Program-made: the position numbers and the translations under genes
From: Delphinus delphis
Taxonomy: Eukaryota; Chordata; Mammalia; Artiodactyla; Delphinidae
Reading direction: 5' to 3'
Assembly: GCF_949987515.2 (NCBI RefSeq)
Contig: NC_082701.1
Location: 36,473,755-36,537,754, forward strand
DNA length: 64,000 bases
Notes under the pieces: model-generated
The model's input: the letters and a program-made list of their open reading frames with translations, nothing else
Told to the model about the DNA's origin: nothing
Databases searched by the model: none
In this document: in pieces, positions 1 to 10,716 of the stretch
Position numbering within the stretch: the stretch's first letter is position 1
Layout: each line of letters begins with the position of its first letter

Positions 1-222
1 TTATTGTGTTTTCATCATTCTTTGTGTGCTCTTTAGTTCTTCTAGGTCCTTGTTAAACATTTCTTGTATTTTCTCCATTGTATTTCCAAGATTTTGGATC
101 ATCTTTACTATCATTATTCTGAATTCTTTTGCAGGTAGACTGCCTGTTTCCTCTTCAGTTGTTTGGTCTGGTGAGTTTTTACCTTACTCCTTCATCTGCT
201 GTATCTTTCTCTGTCTTCTCAT
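1..222 (-). pseudogene. L1 ORF1 N-terminus, partial and broken
   Basis: The initiator ATG (complement of 220-222) begins MRRQRKIQQMKE, homologous to the ORF1p start at 56254, but TAA at 184-186 ends the frame after 12 codons. Beyond it the sequence still aligns with the ORF1p N-terminal coiled-coil region (homologues of EEIGSLPEKEFRIMIV and MNKDLEE). ORF1p is the RNA-binding chaperone that coats L1 RNA; this copy cannot make it. The rest lies outside the window. Confidence 0.8.
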
Positions 223-880
223 TTTGTTTAACTTACTGTGTTTGGGGTCTCCTTTTAGCAGGCTCCCAGATCTTAGTTCCTGTTGTTTTTGGTGTCTGCC
301 CCCAGTTGGTGAGCTTGGTTCAGTGGCTTGTGTCAGCTTCTTGTTGGTGGGGACTGGTGGCTGTGTTCTGGTGGGTGGGGCTGGATCTTGTGTTTCTGGT
401 GGCCTGGGCCACATCCGGTGGTGTGTTTTGGGGTGTCTCTGAACCTTGGTTTTAGACAGACTCTCTGCCAATGCTTGGGCTTGTGTTCCTGCCTTGCTAG
501 TTGTTTGACATGGGGCATCTAGCATTGGAACTGGCTGGCAGTTGGGTGGAGCTGTGTCTTACATTAGAGATGGAGATTTCTGGGAGAGCTCTCACCAATT
601 GATATTATGTGGGGCTGGGAGTTCTCTGGTTGTCCAATATCCTCAACTCAGCTCTCCCACCTTGGAGGTTCAAGCCTGACACCAGGGCAGAGCACCAAGA
701 CCCTCTCAGCCACATGCCCATGTATGTGCAGAATTTTTTGCCTTTGGGGAAGTCTGAGGTCTTTTGCCTGCATTCAGTAGGTTTTCTGTAGGAGTTGTTC
801 CACATGTAGATGTATTTTGATGTATTTGTGGGGAGAAAGGTGATCTCCACGTCTTACTCCTCCACTATCTTGAAGGTCCC
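1..880 (-). mobile_element. Young L1, 5' portion (5'UTR plus start of ORF1), cut by window edge
   Basis: Reading the minus strand from 880, the sequence opens with the artiodactyl-type L1 5' end (CCTTCAAGATAGTGGAGG, compare the 5' ends near 17125 and 53840), runs through a short 5'UTR and enters ORF1 at 222. ORF1 homology continues off the left edge, so the 3' end and TSD cannot be seen. The 5'UTR is only about 650 bp, against about 2.4 kb in the full-length copy at 53839. The missing part corresponds to 53998-55755 of that copy, and the junction at 717/718 falls exactly on GT/AG splice-like boundaries (see findings). Confidence 0.9.
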
Positions 881-884
881 GCTG

Positions 885-3800
885 ATGGATTCTTTAAAGT
901 CTTCTACATACAGTAACAAGCCATCTGCAAATGGTGAGTTTTACTTCTTCAGTTGAATTTAAATATATTTTTTCTTGTCTGATTTCTGTAGCTAGTATTT
1001 CCAATATTATGTTTAATAGAAGTGTTGACAGTGGGCATCTTGTCTTGTTTCTGATCATAGAGGAAAAGCTTTCAGGTTTTTACCATTGAGTATAATGTTA
1101 GCTATTGGTTTGTCATAATGGCCTATATTATGTTGAAGTATATTCCCTACATATTAATTTTGTCCAGAGTTTTTATCATGACTTAACATTTAATTTTGTC
1201 AAATTATTTTTCTGCATGTATTGAGATGATCATGTGAATTTTATCCTTCATTTTGTTAATGTGGTGTGTCACATTGATTGATTTGTAGTTATGAACCATC
1301 TTCACATCCCTGGAATAAATGCCACTTGATCAGGGTACATGATCCTTTTTAATGTATAGTTGAATTCAATTTGCTAGTATTTTCTTGAGAATTTTTACAT
1401 CTATATTCATAATGGATATTGTCCTATCATTTTATCTCTATTTTTTAGTGTCTTTCTCTGGACTTGGTAACAGGGTGAAGCTTATTCATAGAATGAATTT
1501 GGAAGTGTTTCTTCCTCTTCAATTTTTTCAAATAGTTTGAGAAGAATAAGTATTAACTCTTCTTTAAATTGTAGAATTTCACTGTGAATTTGTGACTTTG
1601 GATTGTTGAGGTTTTTTGTCTTCATATTCAGTTTCAATACTAGTAATCAGTCTCTTTGGATTTTCTGTTTTTTTCTGATTCAGTCTTGGAAGATGGTACT
1701 TTTCTAGGCAGTTATCCATTTCTTCTAAGTTGTCCAATTTATTGCTGTATAACTGTTCATAGTATTGTCTTATAATTGTATTTCTGTAATGTCATTTATT
1801 AACTCTCCTCTTTCATTTCATTTTTTTTTAATTTCAGCCCTCTCCTTTTTTCTTAATGAGTCTGGCTAAAGATTTATCAATCTTTTTTTATCTTTCAAAA
1901 AAATCTCTTAGCTTCATTAATCTTTTGTATTGATTTTTTGGTCTCTATTTAATTTAGTTCTGCACTTATCTTTATTATTTCCTTCCTTCTGCTGACCTTA
2001 GAATTTAATTGTTCTTTTTCTAATTCCTTTAGATAGATAGTTAGGATGTTTATGTGATATTTTTCTTATTTTGTGTGTAGGCCTGAATCACTATAAACTT
2101 CCTTCTTAAAACTGCATTTGCTATGTCTACAGATTTTGGAATGTTATGTTTTTATATTAATTTGTCTCAAGGTATTTTCTTTTTTAATTTCTATGATTTC
2201 TTCACTGGCTGATTTGTTTTTTAATACCATGTAGTTTAGTATCCATGCTTTTTGAGGTGTTTTGTATTTCCATTTTTATTCCTGTAATTGATTTACACTT
2301 TCATACCATTGTGGTTGGAAAAGATGTTTGATATAATCTTAATATTCTTCAAATTATTGAGCCATTTTATGGCCTAACATGTGACCTATTCTCAAGGAAG
2401 TTCTACGTGTATTTAAAAAGAATAAATATACTGCTGTTTTTGGATGGAATGTTCTGTATACATCTCCTAAGGACATCTGGTACAATGTGTCATTTCAGGA
2501 CACTGTTTCCTTATTGATTTTCTGTCTAGATCATTTATCTATTGATTAATTTGGATATTAAATCCCCTACTATTATTGTGTTATTTTCAGTTTCTCCCTA
2601 TATGTCTGTTAATATTTGCTTTATATATTTAGGTGCTCCTATATTAGGTGCATATATATTTACACATGTTATATCCTCTTCTTGGATTGAAACTTTATCA
2701 TTATACCATGTCTTCTTTGTCTTTTATTATATTTTGTTTTAAACTCTATTAGTCTGATATGAGTATTTCTAACCCAGCTTTTTGTGTGTTTGTTTCCAAT
2801 TGCATGGAAATCTTTTTCCATTGCCTTATTTTCAACCTGTGTCTGTCTTAATTCTTAAGTGAGTCTCTTATACGCAGCATAGAGATGGATCTTTTTTTTA
2901 ATCCATTTAGCCCCATTATGTCTTTTTATTGGAACATTTAGTTCATCGATATTTAAAGTGATTATTGATAGGTATGTACTTATTGCCAGTTTTTACTTGT
3001 TTTCTGGCTGTTCTTGTAGTTCTGCTCTATTGTTTTATTCCCCTTTCCTTTCCCCTGTGGTTTGATGATTTTCTTTAGTGCTATGTTTGGCTTTCTTTCT
3101 CTTATTTTTTTCTGTATCTATTGTAGGTTTTTGATTTGTGTTTACCATGAGGTTTATGTATATCAAACTATAACTATACCTATCTGTTTTAAACTGATAG
3201 TCATTTCATTCAAAATCATTGTAAAAACTACATTTTTTACTCCCCCCACAACGTTTTACACTTTGGTTTTATATTTTATGTTTTCATGTCTAGTCCTTAA
3301 TTGTTTAATACAGCTATACTTAATTTTTAAATTTCTTGCCTTATAACCTTTGGACTAGTTTATTTAAGTGGTTGGCCCACTGCTTGTACTATATATAACT
3401 TCATCAGTAAGATTTTTCCTTCATCTATTTTCTTATTTCTAGTTATAGACTTTTCTCTTTTGCTTAAAGTAGATTCTTAAACATTCCTTGTAGGGTAGGT
3501 TAGTGATGATGAACTCTCACTTTTTGCTTGTCTGGAAACCTTTCTCTCTCTTTGTGTTGTGAATGATAACCTTGCTGGGTAGAGTGTCTTTGGTTGTAGG
3601 TTGCTTCCTGCCAGCACTTTAAACATATGAGACTGCTCCCTTATGACCTGCAAACTTCCTGTGAAAAAGCAGCTGATGAAGTACAGAGCTTCCCTTTTAT
3701 GTGACTGTTTCTCTTGCCATTTCAAAATTCTAGTTATATCTTTAACATTTGCCATTTTAATCATATGTTTTGGTTTGAGTCTCTTTGTTTTACCTTGTTT

Positions 3801-4876
3801 GAGATTCTCTGCACTTTGGACATATGTATCTGTTTTCTTCTTCAGGGTAGGTATTTTTCAGACATAATTTAATCAAATATGATTTCTGTTCCTTTTCCTT
3901 TCTTCTATAATTTAATCAAATATGATTTCTGCTCCTTTTCCTTTCTTCTCTTTCTGGGACCACTATAATGCAAACGTTAGTATGATTTGATGTTGTCCAA
4001 GAGGTTCCTTAAATTATCTTAATTTTTAATTTTTTTTTGCTCTTGATTTGTTTATTTCCATTATTCTGTCCTCCAAGTCACTTTTGTGTTCTTCTGTATT
4101 ACTGAATCTGCTGGTAATTCCTTCTAGTGTATTTTTCATTGCAATTGTTATGTTCTTCAGCTTAGTTCTTTTTATATTTTCTATTTCTTTATTGAAGTTC
4201 TCACTGTGTTCCTTTATTATTTTCCCAGATTCAGTTAATATTTTTATTACTATTGCTTTGAACTCATTGTTGAGTAAATTACTTATCTCTGCTTCTTTGG
4301 GATTAATCCTGGGGTTTTATCCTGTTCTCTGGTTGTAAGATATTTCTGTCTTCTAATTCTTTTTTACCTATCTCAGTCTTGAAGGCAGGTCCTTATGTGG
4401 GAGCATCCCTATGCATTCTGCTTGTTCCCATTGATTTTTGGGGTAGAGCTGAGTCTGAAGTGAGCATGGGCTGTTTTCTCCCAGGGTGCACTGGCAGTAG
4501 GCGGGTATGGCTGGGGTCAGAGGGGCTAGAGCTAATGACTGGTGTGAGCCAGGGTTTATCCCAGGTTCTTTGTTGGTCATCGTACTGTCTGGGGGCAGAG
4601 CCAGGGCCCCAGCAGTTGGAGCAGGAACCCTGAGAGATCCAGACTTAACCCCAGAGCAATGATGATTGCCACCTTGGCCAATGGTGGGGCAGGGCCCCAA
4701 GGAGCTGGAGTCACAGCACTGAGGGTGCTGGGCTTCTTCCTGCTGTAATGGTGGTCTCCACCTTGGCTAGGTGTAGGCAAGAACTCAAGGGGCTGGAAGC
4801 TGCAGTTCTGAGCTAGCTCTGTTTCTCCTGGCATGATGGCAGGTTATTCCTTGGTCTATCAAGCCCCCAGGGTTAG
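885..4876 (-). mobile_element. Older L1 fragment: ORF2 N-terminal half, ORF1 and 5'UTR
   Basis: On the minus strand the order is 5'UTR (about 4876-4290), ORF1 (about 4290-3450) and ORF2 (about 2975-885). ORF2 homology stops next to the catalytic reverse-transcriptase block, where a young L1 5' end (880) abuts it. The frames are full of stops and indels, and divergence from the young L1 copies is clearly greater than among those copies, so I read this as an older mammalian L1 lineage. It also carries a short tandem duplication near 3868-3955 (two copies of a segment with TTTAATCAAATATGATTTCT). No intact ORF remains. Exact subfamily not determined. Confidence 0.8.
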
Positions 4877-7800
4877 TTTTTTTTTTTTCTTATAGTTGAT
4901 TTTTTACTCTTACCATTGTGATCAGAAAAGATGCTTGATATGATTTCATATTCTTAAATTTATTAAGATTTGTTTTGGCCTAGTATGTAATCTATCCTGG
5001 TGCATGTTCCATGTGCACTTTAAAATAATGTGTATTCTGCTGCTTTTGCATGGAATGTTTTGTAGATATCTGTTAAGTCCATCTGTTCTAATGTGTCATT
5101 TAAAGCCACTGTTTCCTTATTGATTTTTTGTCAGATCATGCATCCATTGATGTATTAAAGTCCCTATTTATACTTTAATAAAGTGGAGATTTAAAGTCCC
5201 CTACTATTATTGTGTTTCTGTCAATTTCATCCTTTAATATTTCCTTTGTTTGTTAATATTTGCTTTATGTATTTAGGTTTTCCTATTTTAGGTACATATA
5301 TATTTACAATTGTTATATCTTCTTGTTGGACTTATCCCTTTATTTTATGTAATATCCTTCTTTGTCTCTTGTTACAGCCTTTGTTTTAAACTATATTTTT
5401 TCTGGTATAAGCATTTTTACTCCAGCTTTCCTTTTGTTTCCGTTTTCATGGAATACCATTTTCCAGCCCCTCACCTGCAGTCTGTATGTCTTTTTATCTG
5501 AAATAAATCTTTTTGAGGCAGCATATATATGGGCCTGGTATTTTTTTTTTTATCAATTCACCCACTCTATATATTTTATTGGAACATTTAGTCCATTTAC
5601 ATTTAAAGTAATTATTGATGTGTATGTACTTATTGTCATTTTGTTAATTTCCTGATTGTTTTAATAGTCCCTTTTTGTTCCTTTCTTCTTCAATAGCACT
5701 TTTCCCTTGTGATTCAAGGATTTATTCTTTTGTATGTATCTATTATACGTTTTGTTACAATTACCACATGGTTTATACATAGCAATATAATTATTTTAAT
5801 TTGATGATTTCTTAAGATTGAATGTATTCTACTAATCCTACATTTTTACTCGCTCCCCTATTTTTAATGTTTTTGACACCATATTTTCCATCTTTCTATT
5901 TTGTGTATTCTTCATTGTGAATATAGATGATTTTACTGCTTTTGTCTTTAACCTTTGCACTAGCTTTATAAGTGGTTGATCTAATACTTTTTCTATATAT
6001 TTGCCTTACCAATGAGATTTTTTTATTTTATAATTTCACATTTCTAGTTGTGGCCTTTCTTTTTCCACTTAGAGAGGTCCATTAAATCTTTCTTTTAAAG
6101 CTGGTTTAATGGTGCTGAACTCTTTTAGCCTCTGTTTGTCTGTAAAACTCTTTATCTCTCTTTCAAATATAATTGATAGATTTGCCAGGTAGAGTATTCC
6201 TGGTTGTAGGTTTTTTGTTTCATCACTTTAAATATATCATGCCACTCCCTTCTGGCCTGCAAAATTTCTGCAGAAAAGTCAGGTGACAATGTTATGGGAT
6301 TTACCTTGTACATAACAAGTTTCTTTTCCCTTGTTCCTTTTAAGATTCTCTCTTTATCCTTAAATTTTGCCATCTTAGTTATAATGTGTACTGGTGTGAA
6401 TCCTTTTGTGTTCATTTTATTTGGGACTCTCTGTATTTCCTGGACATGGACATCTTTTTCCTTTCCCAGATTAGGGAAATTTTCAGCCATTATCACTTCA
6501 GATAAGTTCTCTGCCCCTTTCTCACTTCTTCTGGGACTCCTATAATGCAAATGTTAGTACACTTGATTCTGTCCCAGAGGTCTCTTAAACTATTCTTGTG
6601 TTATAAAATTCTTTTTTCTTTTTTTTTTTTTTTTTCTGTTCAGTGTGGGTGATTTTCACTGTTATGGCTTACAATTAGCTGATTCATTCCTCTGTATCAT
6701 CTAATCTACTGTTGATTCCTTCCAGTGTATTTTTCCTTTCAGTTATTGTATTCTTCAGCTCCATTTAGTTCTTTATAGTTTCTAACTCTGTTAAACTTTC
6801 ACTGTGTTCATAAATTCTTCTCCCAAGTTTATTGTGCATTTTTATTATCATTACATTGACTCATTATTAGGTAGATTGTTTATCTCTACATCACTTATTG
6901 CTTCTTGAGTTTTATCTTGCCTCTACATTTGGGACATATTCTTTTGTCACCTAGGTTTGCTTAATTCTCTGTGATTACTCTATGCATTAAGTAGATTAGG
7001 TAGGTAATGTTTCCTGATCTTGGAGAAGTGGCCTTATGTAGGAGACTTCCTATGGAGCCCAATAGTGAAATCTCCTCTTGTCACCAGAGTTCCATGATCT
7101 AGGGGTGTTCACTGTGTGAGCTAAGTGGGTCCTTCTCTTGTGTTGAGGTGAAATACTGTGGGTGTTCTTTAGGCTTGGCTGGCCCTTGTCCTGGTTGGCT
7201 GCCAGCCTAGGCCTTATGTGGATGCTTCTGGACTTTGGTGGGTGGGGCCAACCCCTGGTGCAGATGGCTGGATGACTTGGAGCATCTCAGTTCTGGTCTT
7301 GGTCTTTTGGTGGGTGGAGTTGTGTCCCAGGGAGACTGGTTGCAGGGCATGGGAGGTCCTGGGACTGGTAAAAACTTGTTGGTATACTGGTACAACCTCA
7401 GAGCTAGTAGAATAGAAGGAGGACACCTAAATGGAGCCATCCATCAACAGTGTCCTCATTGTAGCAAGAACTCCCCAAAATGGCTGCAGCTAGAATCTTT
7501 GTCCCCAGAGGTAGTCCCAGTTACCTCCTGACCTCTCTGGGAGGTTCTCCAAGATGAATAAATGTGTCTAACCCAGGCTCCTTCCAAATTTCTGCCTCTG
7601 CACTGGGCCTTGCAGAATGTGAGATTTTGTGTGTTCTCTTTAAGAACCAAGTCTCTTTTTTGCTACAGCCTTTCAGCTCTTTGGTACACAAGCCCTGCTG
7701 TCCTTCAAAGTCAGATAGTATGGGGGCTCATCTTCACAGTGCAGCACCCCAGAACTGGGGACCCCCATGTGGGGCTTGAATCCCTCACTCCTTGGGGAGA

Positions 7801-8045
7801 ATCTCTGAAATTTTGATTATCTTCCCCCTTGTGGTTTGCTTAACAGGGGTGAGGGTCTTGACTATATTGCATCTCTACCCGTCCTACCCATTCCTTCTTT
7901 ATATTTTTAGTTGTGGAAAATCTTTTCTGCTAGTGTCCAGGTCATTCTCATTGATAGTTGCTTTGTAAATAGTTTTGCTTTTGGTGCACCCATAGGAGGA
8001 GATGATCTCAGGATCTTACTACTCTGACACCTTGGTCACTCCTCC
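4877..8045 (-). mobile_element. L1 with 5'UTR, ORF1 and only the endonuclease part of ORF2, ending in oligo(A)
   Basis: The minus strand starts near 8045 (GAGGAGTGACCAAGGTGTCAG, an L1-type 5' end), has a 5'UTR to about 6870, ORF1 remnants about 6870-6080 and ORF2 from about 5640. ORF2 homology ends in the endonuclease region and is followed at once by 12 A (T run 4877-4888 on the plus strand). An AGTAAA (complement of 4903-4908) lies just upstream of the tail and an AATAAA (complement of 4959-4964) further up. This looks like an insertion copied from a prematurely polyadenylated L1 RNA rather than an ordinary 5'-truncated copy. A clear TSD was not found. Confidence 0.7.
6152..6550 (-). pseudogene. 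L1 ORF1p C-terminal region remnant
   Basis: A 132-codon open stretch encodes the recognisable L1 ORF1p RRM/C-terminal region: SEVIMAENFPNLGKE, then QVQEIQRVP-like and ILQARREWHDIFKVMK-like blocks that match the ORF1p body of the young copy at 56700-57010. The N-terminal coiled coil lies upstream (6560-6870) in broken frames. This is a fragment of the element at 4877-8045, not a host gene. Confidence 0.75.
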
Positions 8046-8063
8046 TCACATTCTGAATATTTA

Positions 8064-8422
8064 CTTTTTTAATTTTTAAAATTTATTTTATTTATTTATT
8101 TATGGTTGTGTTGGGTCTTCATTGTTGTGTGTGGGCTTTCTCTAGTTGCGGTGGGCAGGGGTTACTCTTCATTGCAGTGCCTGGGCTTCTCATTGCAGCA
8201 GCTTCTCTTGTTGTAGAGCATGGACTCTAGGTGCACAGCTTCAGTAGTTGTGGCACTGGGCTCAGTAGTTGTGGCTCACAGGCTCTAGGGCACAGGCTCA
8301 GCAGTTGTGGTGCTCAGGCTTAGCTGCTCCACGGCATGTGGGACCTTCCCAGACCACAGCTAGAACCCATATCCCCTGCATTGGCAGGCAGATTCTTAAC
8401 CACTGCACCACCAGGGAAGTGC
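8064..8422 (-). mobile_element. CHR-type tRNA-derived SINE, long form
   Basis: The minus strand opens with the CHR head (ACTTCCCTGGTGGTGCAGTGG), which contains the pol III A box, then a B box (GGGTTCTAGC-like). It has the longer body with repeated ACAACTACTGAG-like units and ends in AAATAAATAAATAAA. Flanking TSDs are TCTGAATATTTA (8052-8063) and TCTGAACATTTTA (8423-8435). Such SINEs are transcribed by RNA polymerase III and copied by L1 machinery. Confidence 0.9.
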
Positions 8423-8435
8423 TCTGAACATTTTA

Positions 8436-10290
8436 GATTGGGAGCTGATTTACTGCTGCAGCTTTAAATTTCCTTTGACTTTAAAAAGCGGTGATTGTCT
8501 TGATAGCTTTCTCAAGTTTTTGTTCTTCCTACCTTCTGTTTAAGATGTCTCTTCCTTGTTTATCATTCCTTTAATAAATTACAACAATTTCATGTTAAAT
8601 GCTTTATGGTTACATTTGGAACCAACATTTATTTACTTTTTCTGAGCACGTTCTCAAAAAATCATTCTTTTTTTGTGCTATCATGTGTGTGTTGTTTTGT
8701 GAATCCTAGCAGATATGCCAGTGAAAAAGAGAACCTCAGGCATGAGTCTATCAGGAATTGATGCCTTGATGTGCAAGACAACATATGAATGCTGTTGACC
8801 CTAATGGAGCCAACCTAGAAGGAAAGGAGGAAAATGGTACAGAAAGGGAAGATTTGAGAAAGAACAGAAAACATTATCTGTTCCATAGTTCCTTAGAAGT
8901 GTTCCCCTGCTTGAGTTTCCAGTAATACTCAGAAATAAAAATATATTATCTGGTGAAGAACATGAGCAGATGTTTTGATTTTTCAGCATGTTGAACTATT
9001 TTCCAACAGTGGGCAAGATCAAGATCATGTATTTGATATTTCCAAAGTCTTGTATATAAAAATAATGTGAATTTATAGTTTGGATATCAAAACATATAAA
9101 GTCTTATTTATCATCCTTCTCTGAATAAATGGAGAACTATCATGTGCAAGAATATTTAGTAGTGTGTATTTCACTAATATCAAATATTAGTGGGAGTTAT
9201 GTGAGTTTGGAAAAATGATAACTAAGATTTTTATCTGAAGGAAAACTGAGAAAATTTTTAGAATGGGAAGGAAAATTAAATCTTAATTATCAGAAATTTT
9301 CTTAACTTTTCTTGCCTTGTCTCAGTGAGCAAGCTCTCTATTGAACATCTTATTTCAATTAGCAGTATGGAGGCAAATATTCTGTGAAAAGTTGAGCGTA
9401 CATCCTCACTTCACATGGTTGCAAAGGGGACACATTGTAAAATATCATACAAACTTACAAATGGAATACATTATATTTTTTTAGTTTTCTTTTAAACACT
9501 TATTATGTAGCTCCTATCATAGTGGGGTATACATGAAGCTAATAAACATCAAGTTTCAAAGTCCCTAAACTGCACAAATTCTTGCCACAGCTGTAGAATG
9601 GGTTAAACCTAGCAATGGGTTGTGATTATATGTTTTGGTAAAATTTGTTAAGTTAGGTATATTTCTTATGATCATTAAGATCACTGCTTCCCACCACCTC
9701 AGTTTGCTTTCCTTCACACTTCCATTTGGGTCAATTGATAGTTATATGGATTCAAGTTAAAAGTTGAGCTGGGGAATACATATATTTGTCATTTAGTGAG
9801 ATATAGTTATATGGTTTAGAGTCACTTCTGTTTACATTTAATTTATTGCCAAAATTGCCAGTGTAAGAATGGCTTCCAGAAATACTCCTCCTGCCCACTG
9901 TGAAGATTCACCATGATGTAATGTAAAAGCACAGGGCCACAGGTGTTACAACAATCTGAAATTATTCTTCAGATATTAATAATGGTATTGTATGAGGAGT
10001 AGAAGAGAAACAAAATCTGAATTTGGTGGAACAGTAAGCTAGTCTCTGGAAATGTCTTCCAAATGACACAAATATAAATTTGTAAGCAAAGAATTTGTTT
10101 CTTAATAATGCCTATTCAAAGCAGAAGTTTTCTTTTATCATTAATATACTAAAAATGTAGCTTAAACACTTAAAAATATGTCAGATATTTTTATGGAAAC
10201 CATGAAAAATAATAGGTATCAGAATTCTGCTGTTAATAAGGGACAGAATATAACAGAAAAAGAGTGGGTGTACACATGGGGATTTGCACA
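8436..10290. other. Unassigned AT-rich DNA
   Basis: I recognise no gene, RNA gene or clear repeat here. The longest open frame (8801-8989, minus) has no recognisable motif. The segment may hold decayed repeats too old to identify by eye; around 9490-9560 there is weak MIR-like wording only. Confidence 0.4.
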
Positions 10291-10716
10291 CAATATCATT
10301 AATTTATTTTTTTTTTAGGGATATCTAACTTCTCAGAATTCCTTTCATTTTTTTTTTTTTTTACACCTTAATGGAGTATACTTGCTTTACAATGTTGTGT
10401 TAGTTTCTGCTGTATAACAAAGTGAATCAGCTATATGTATACATATATCTCTGTACCCCCTCCTTCTTGCATCTCTCTCCCACCCTCCCTATCCCACGAC
10501 TCTAGGTGGTCACAAAGCACCGAGCTGATCTACTTGGGTGATGCAGCTGCTTCCCACTAGCTATCTGTTTTACATTTGGTAACGTATATATGTCAGTACT
10601 GCTCTCTCACTTCATCCCAGCTTACGCTTCCCCCTCCCCATGTCCTCAAGTCCATTCTCTACAACTGCATCTTTATTCCTATCCTGTTCCTAGTTTCTTC
10701 AGAACCTTTTTTTTTT

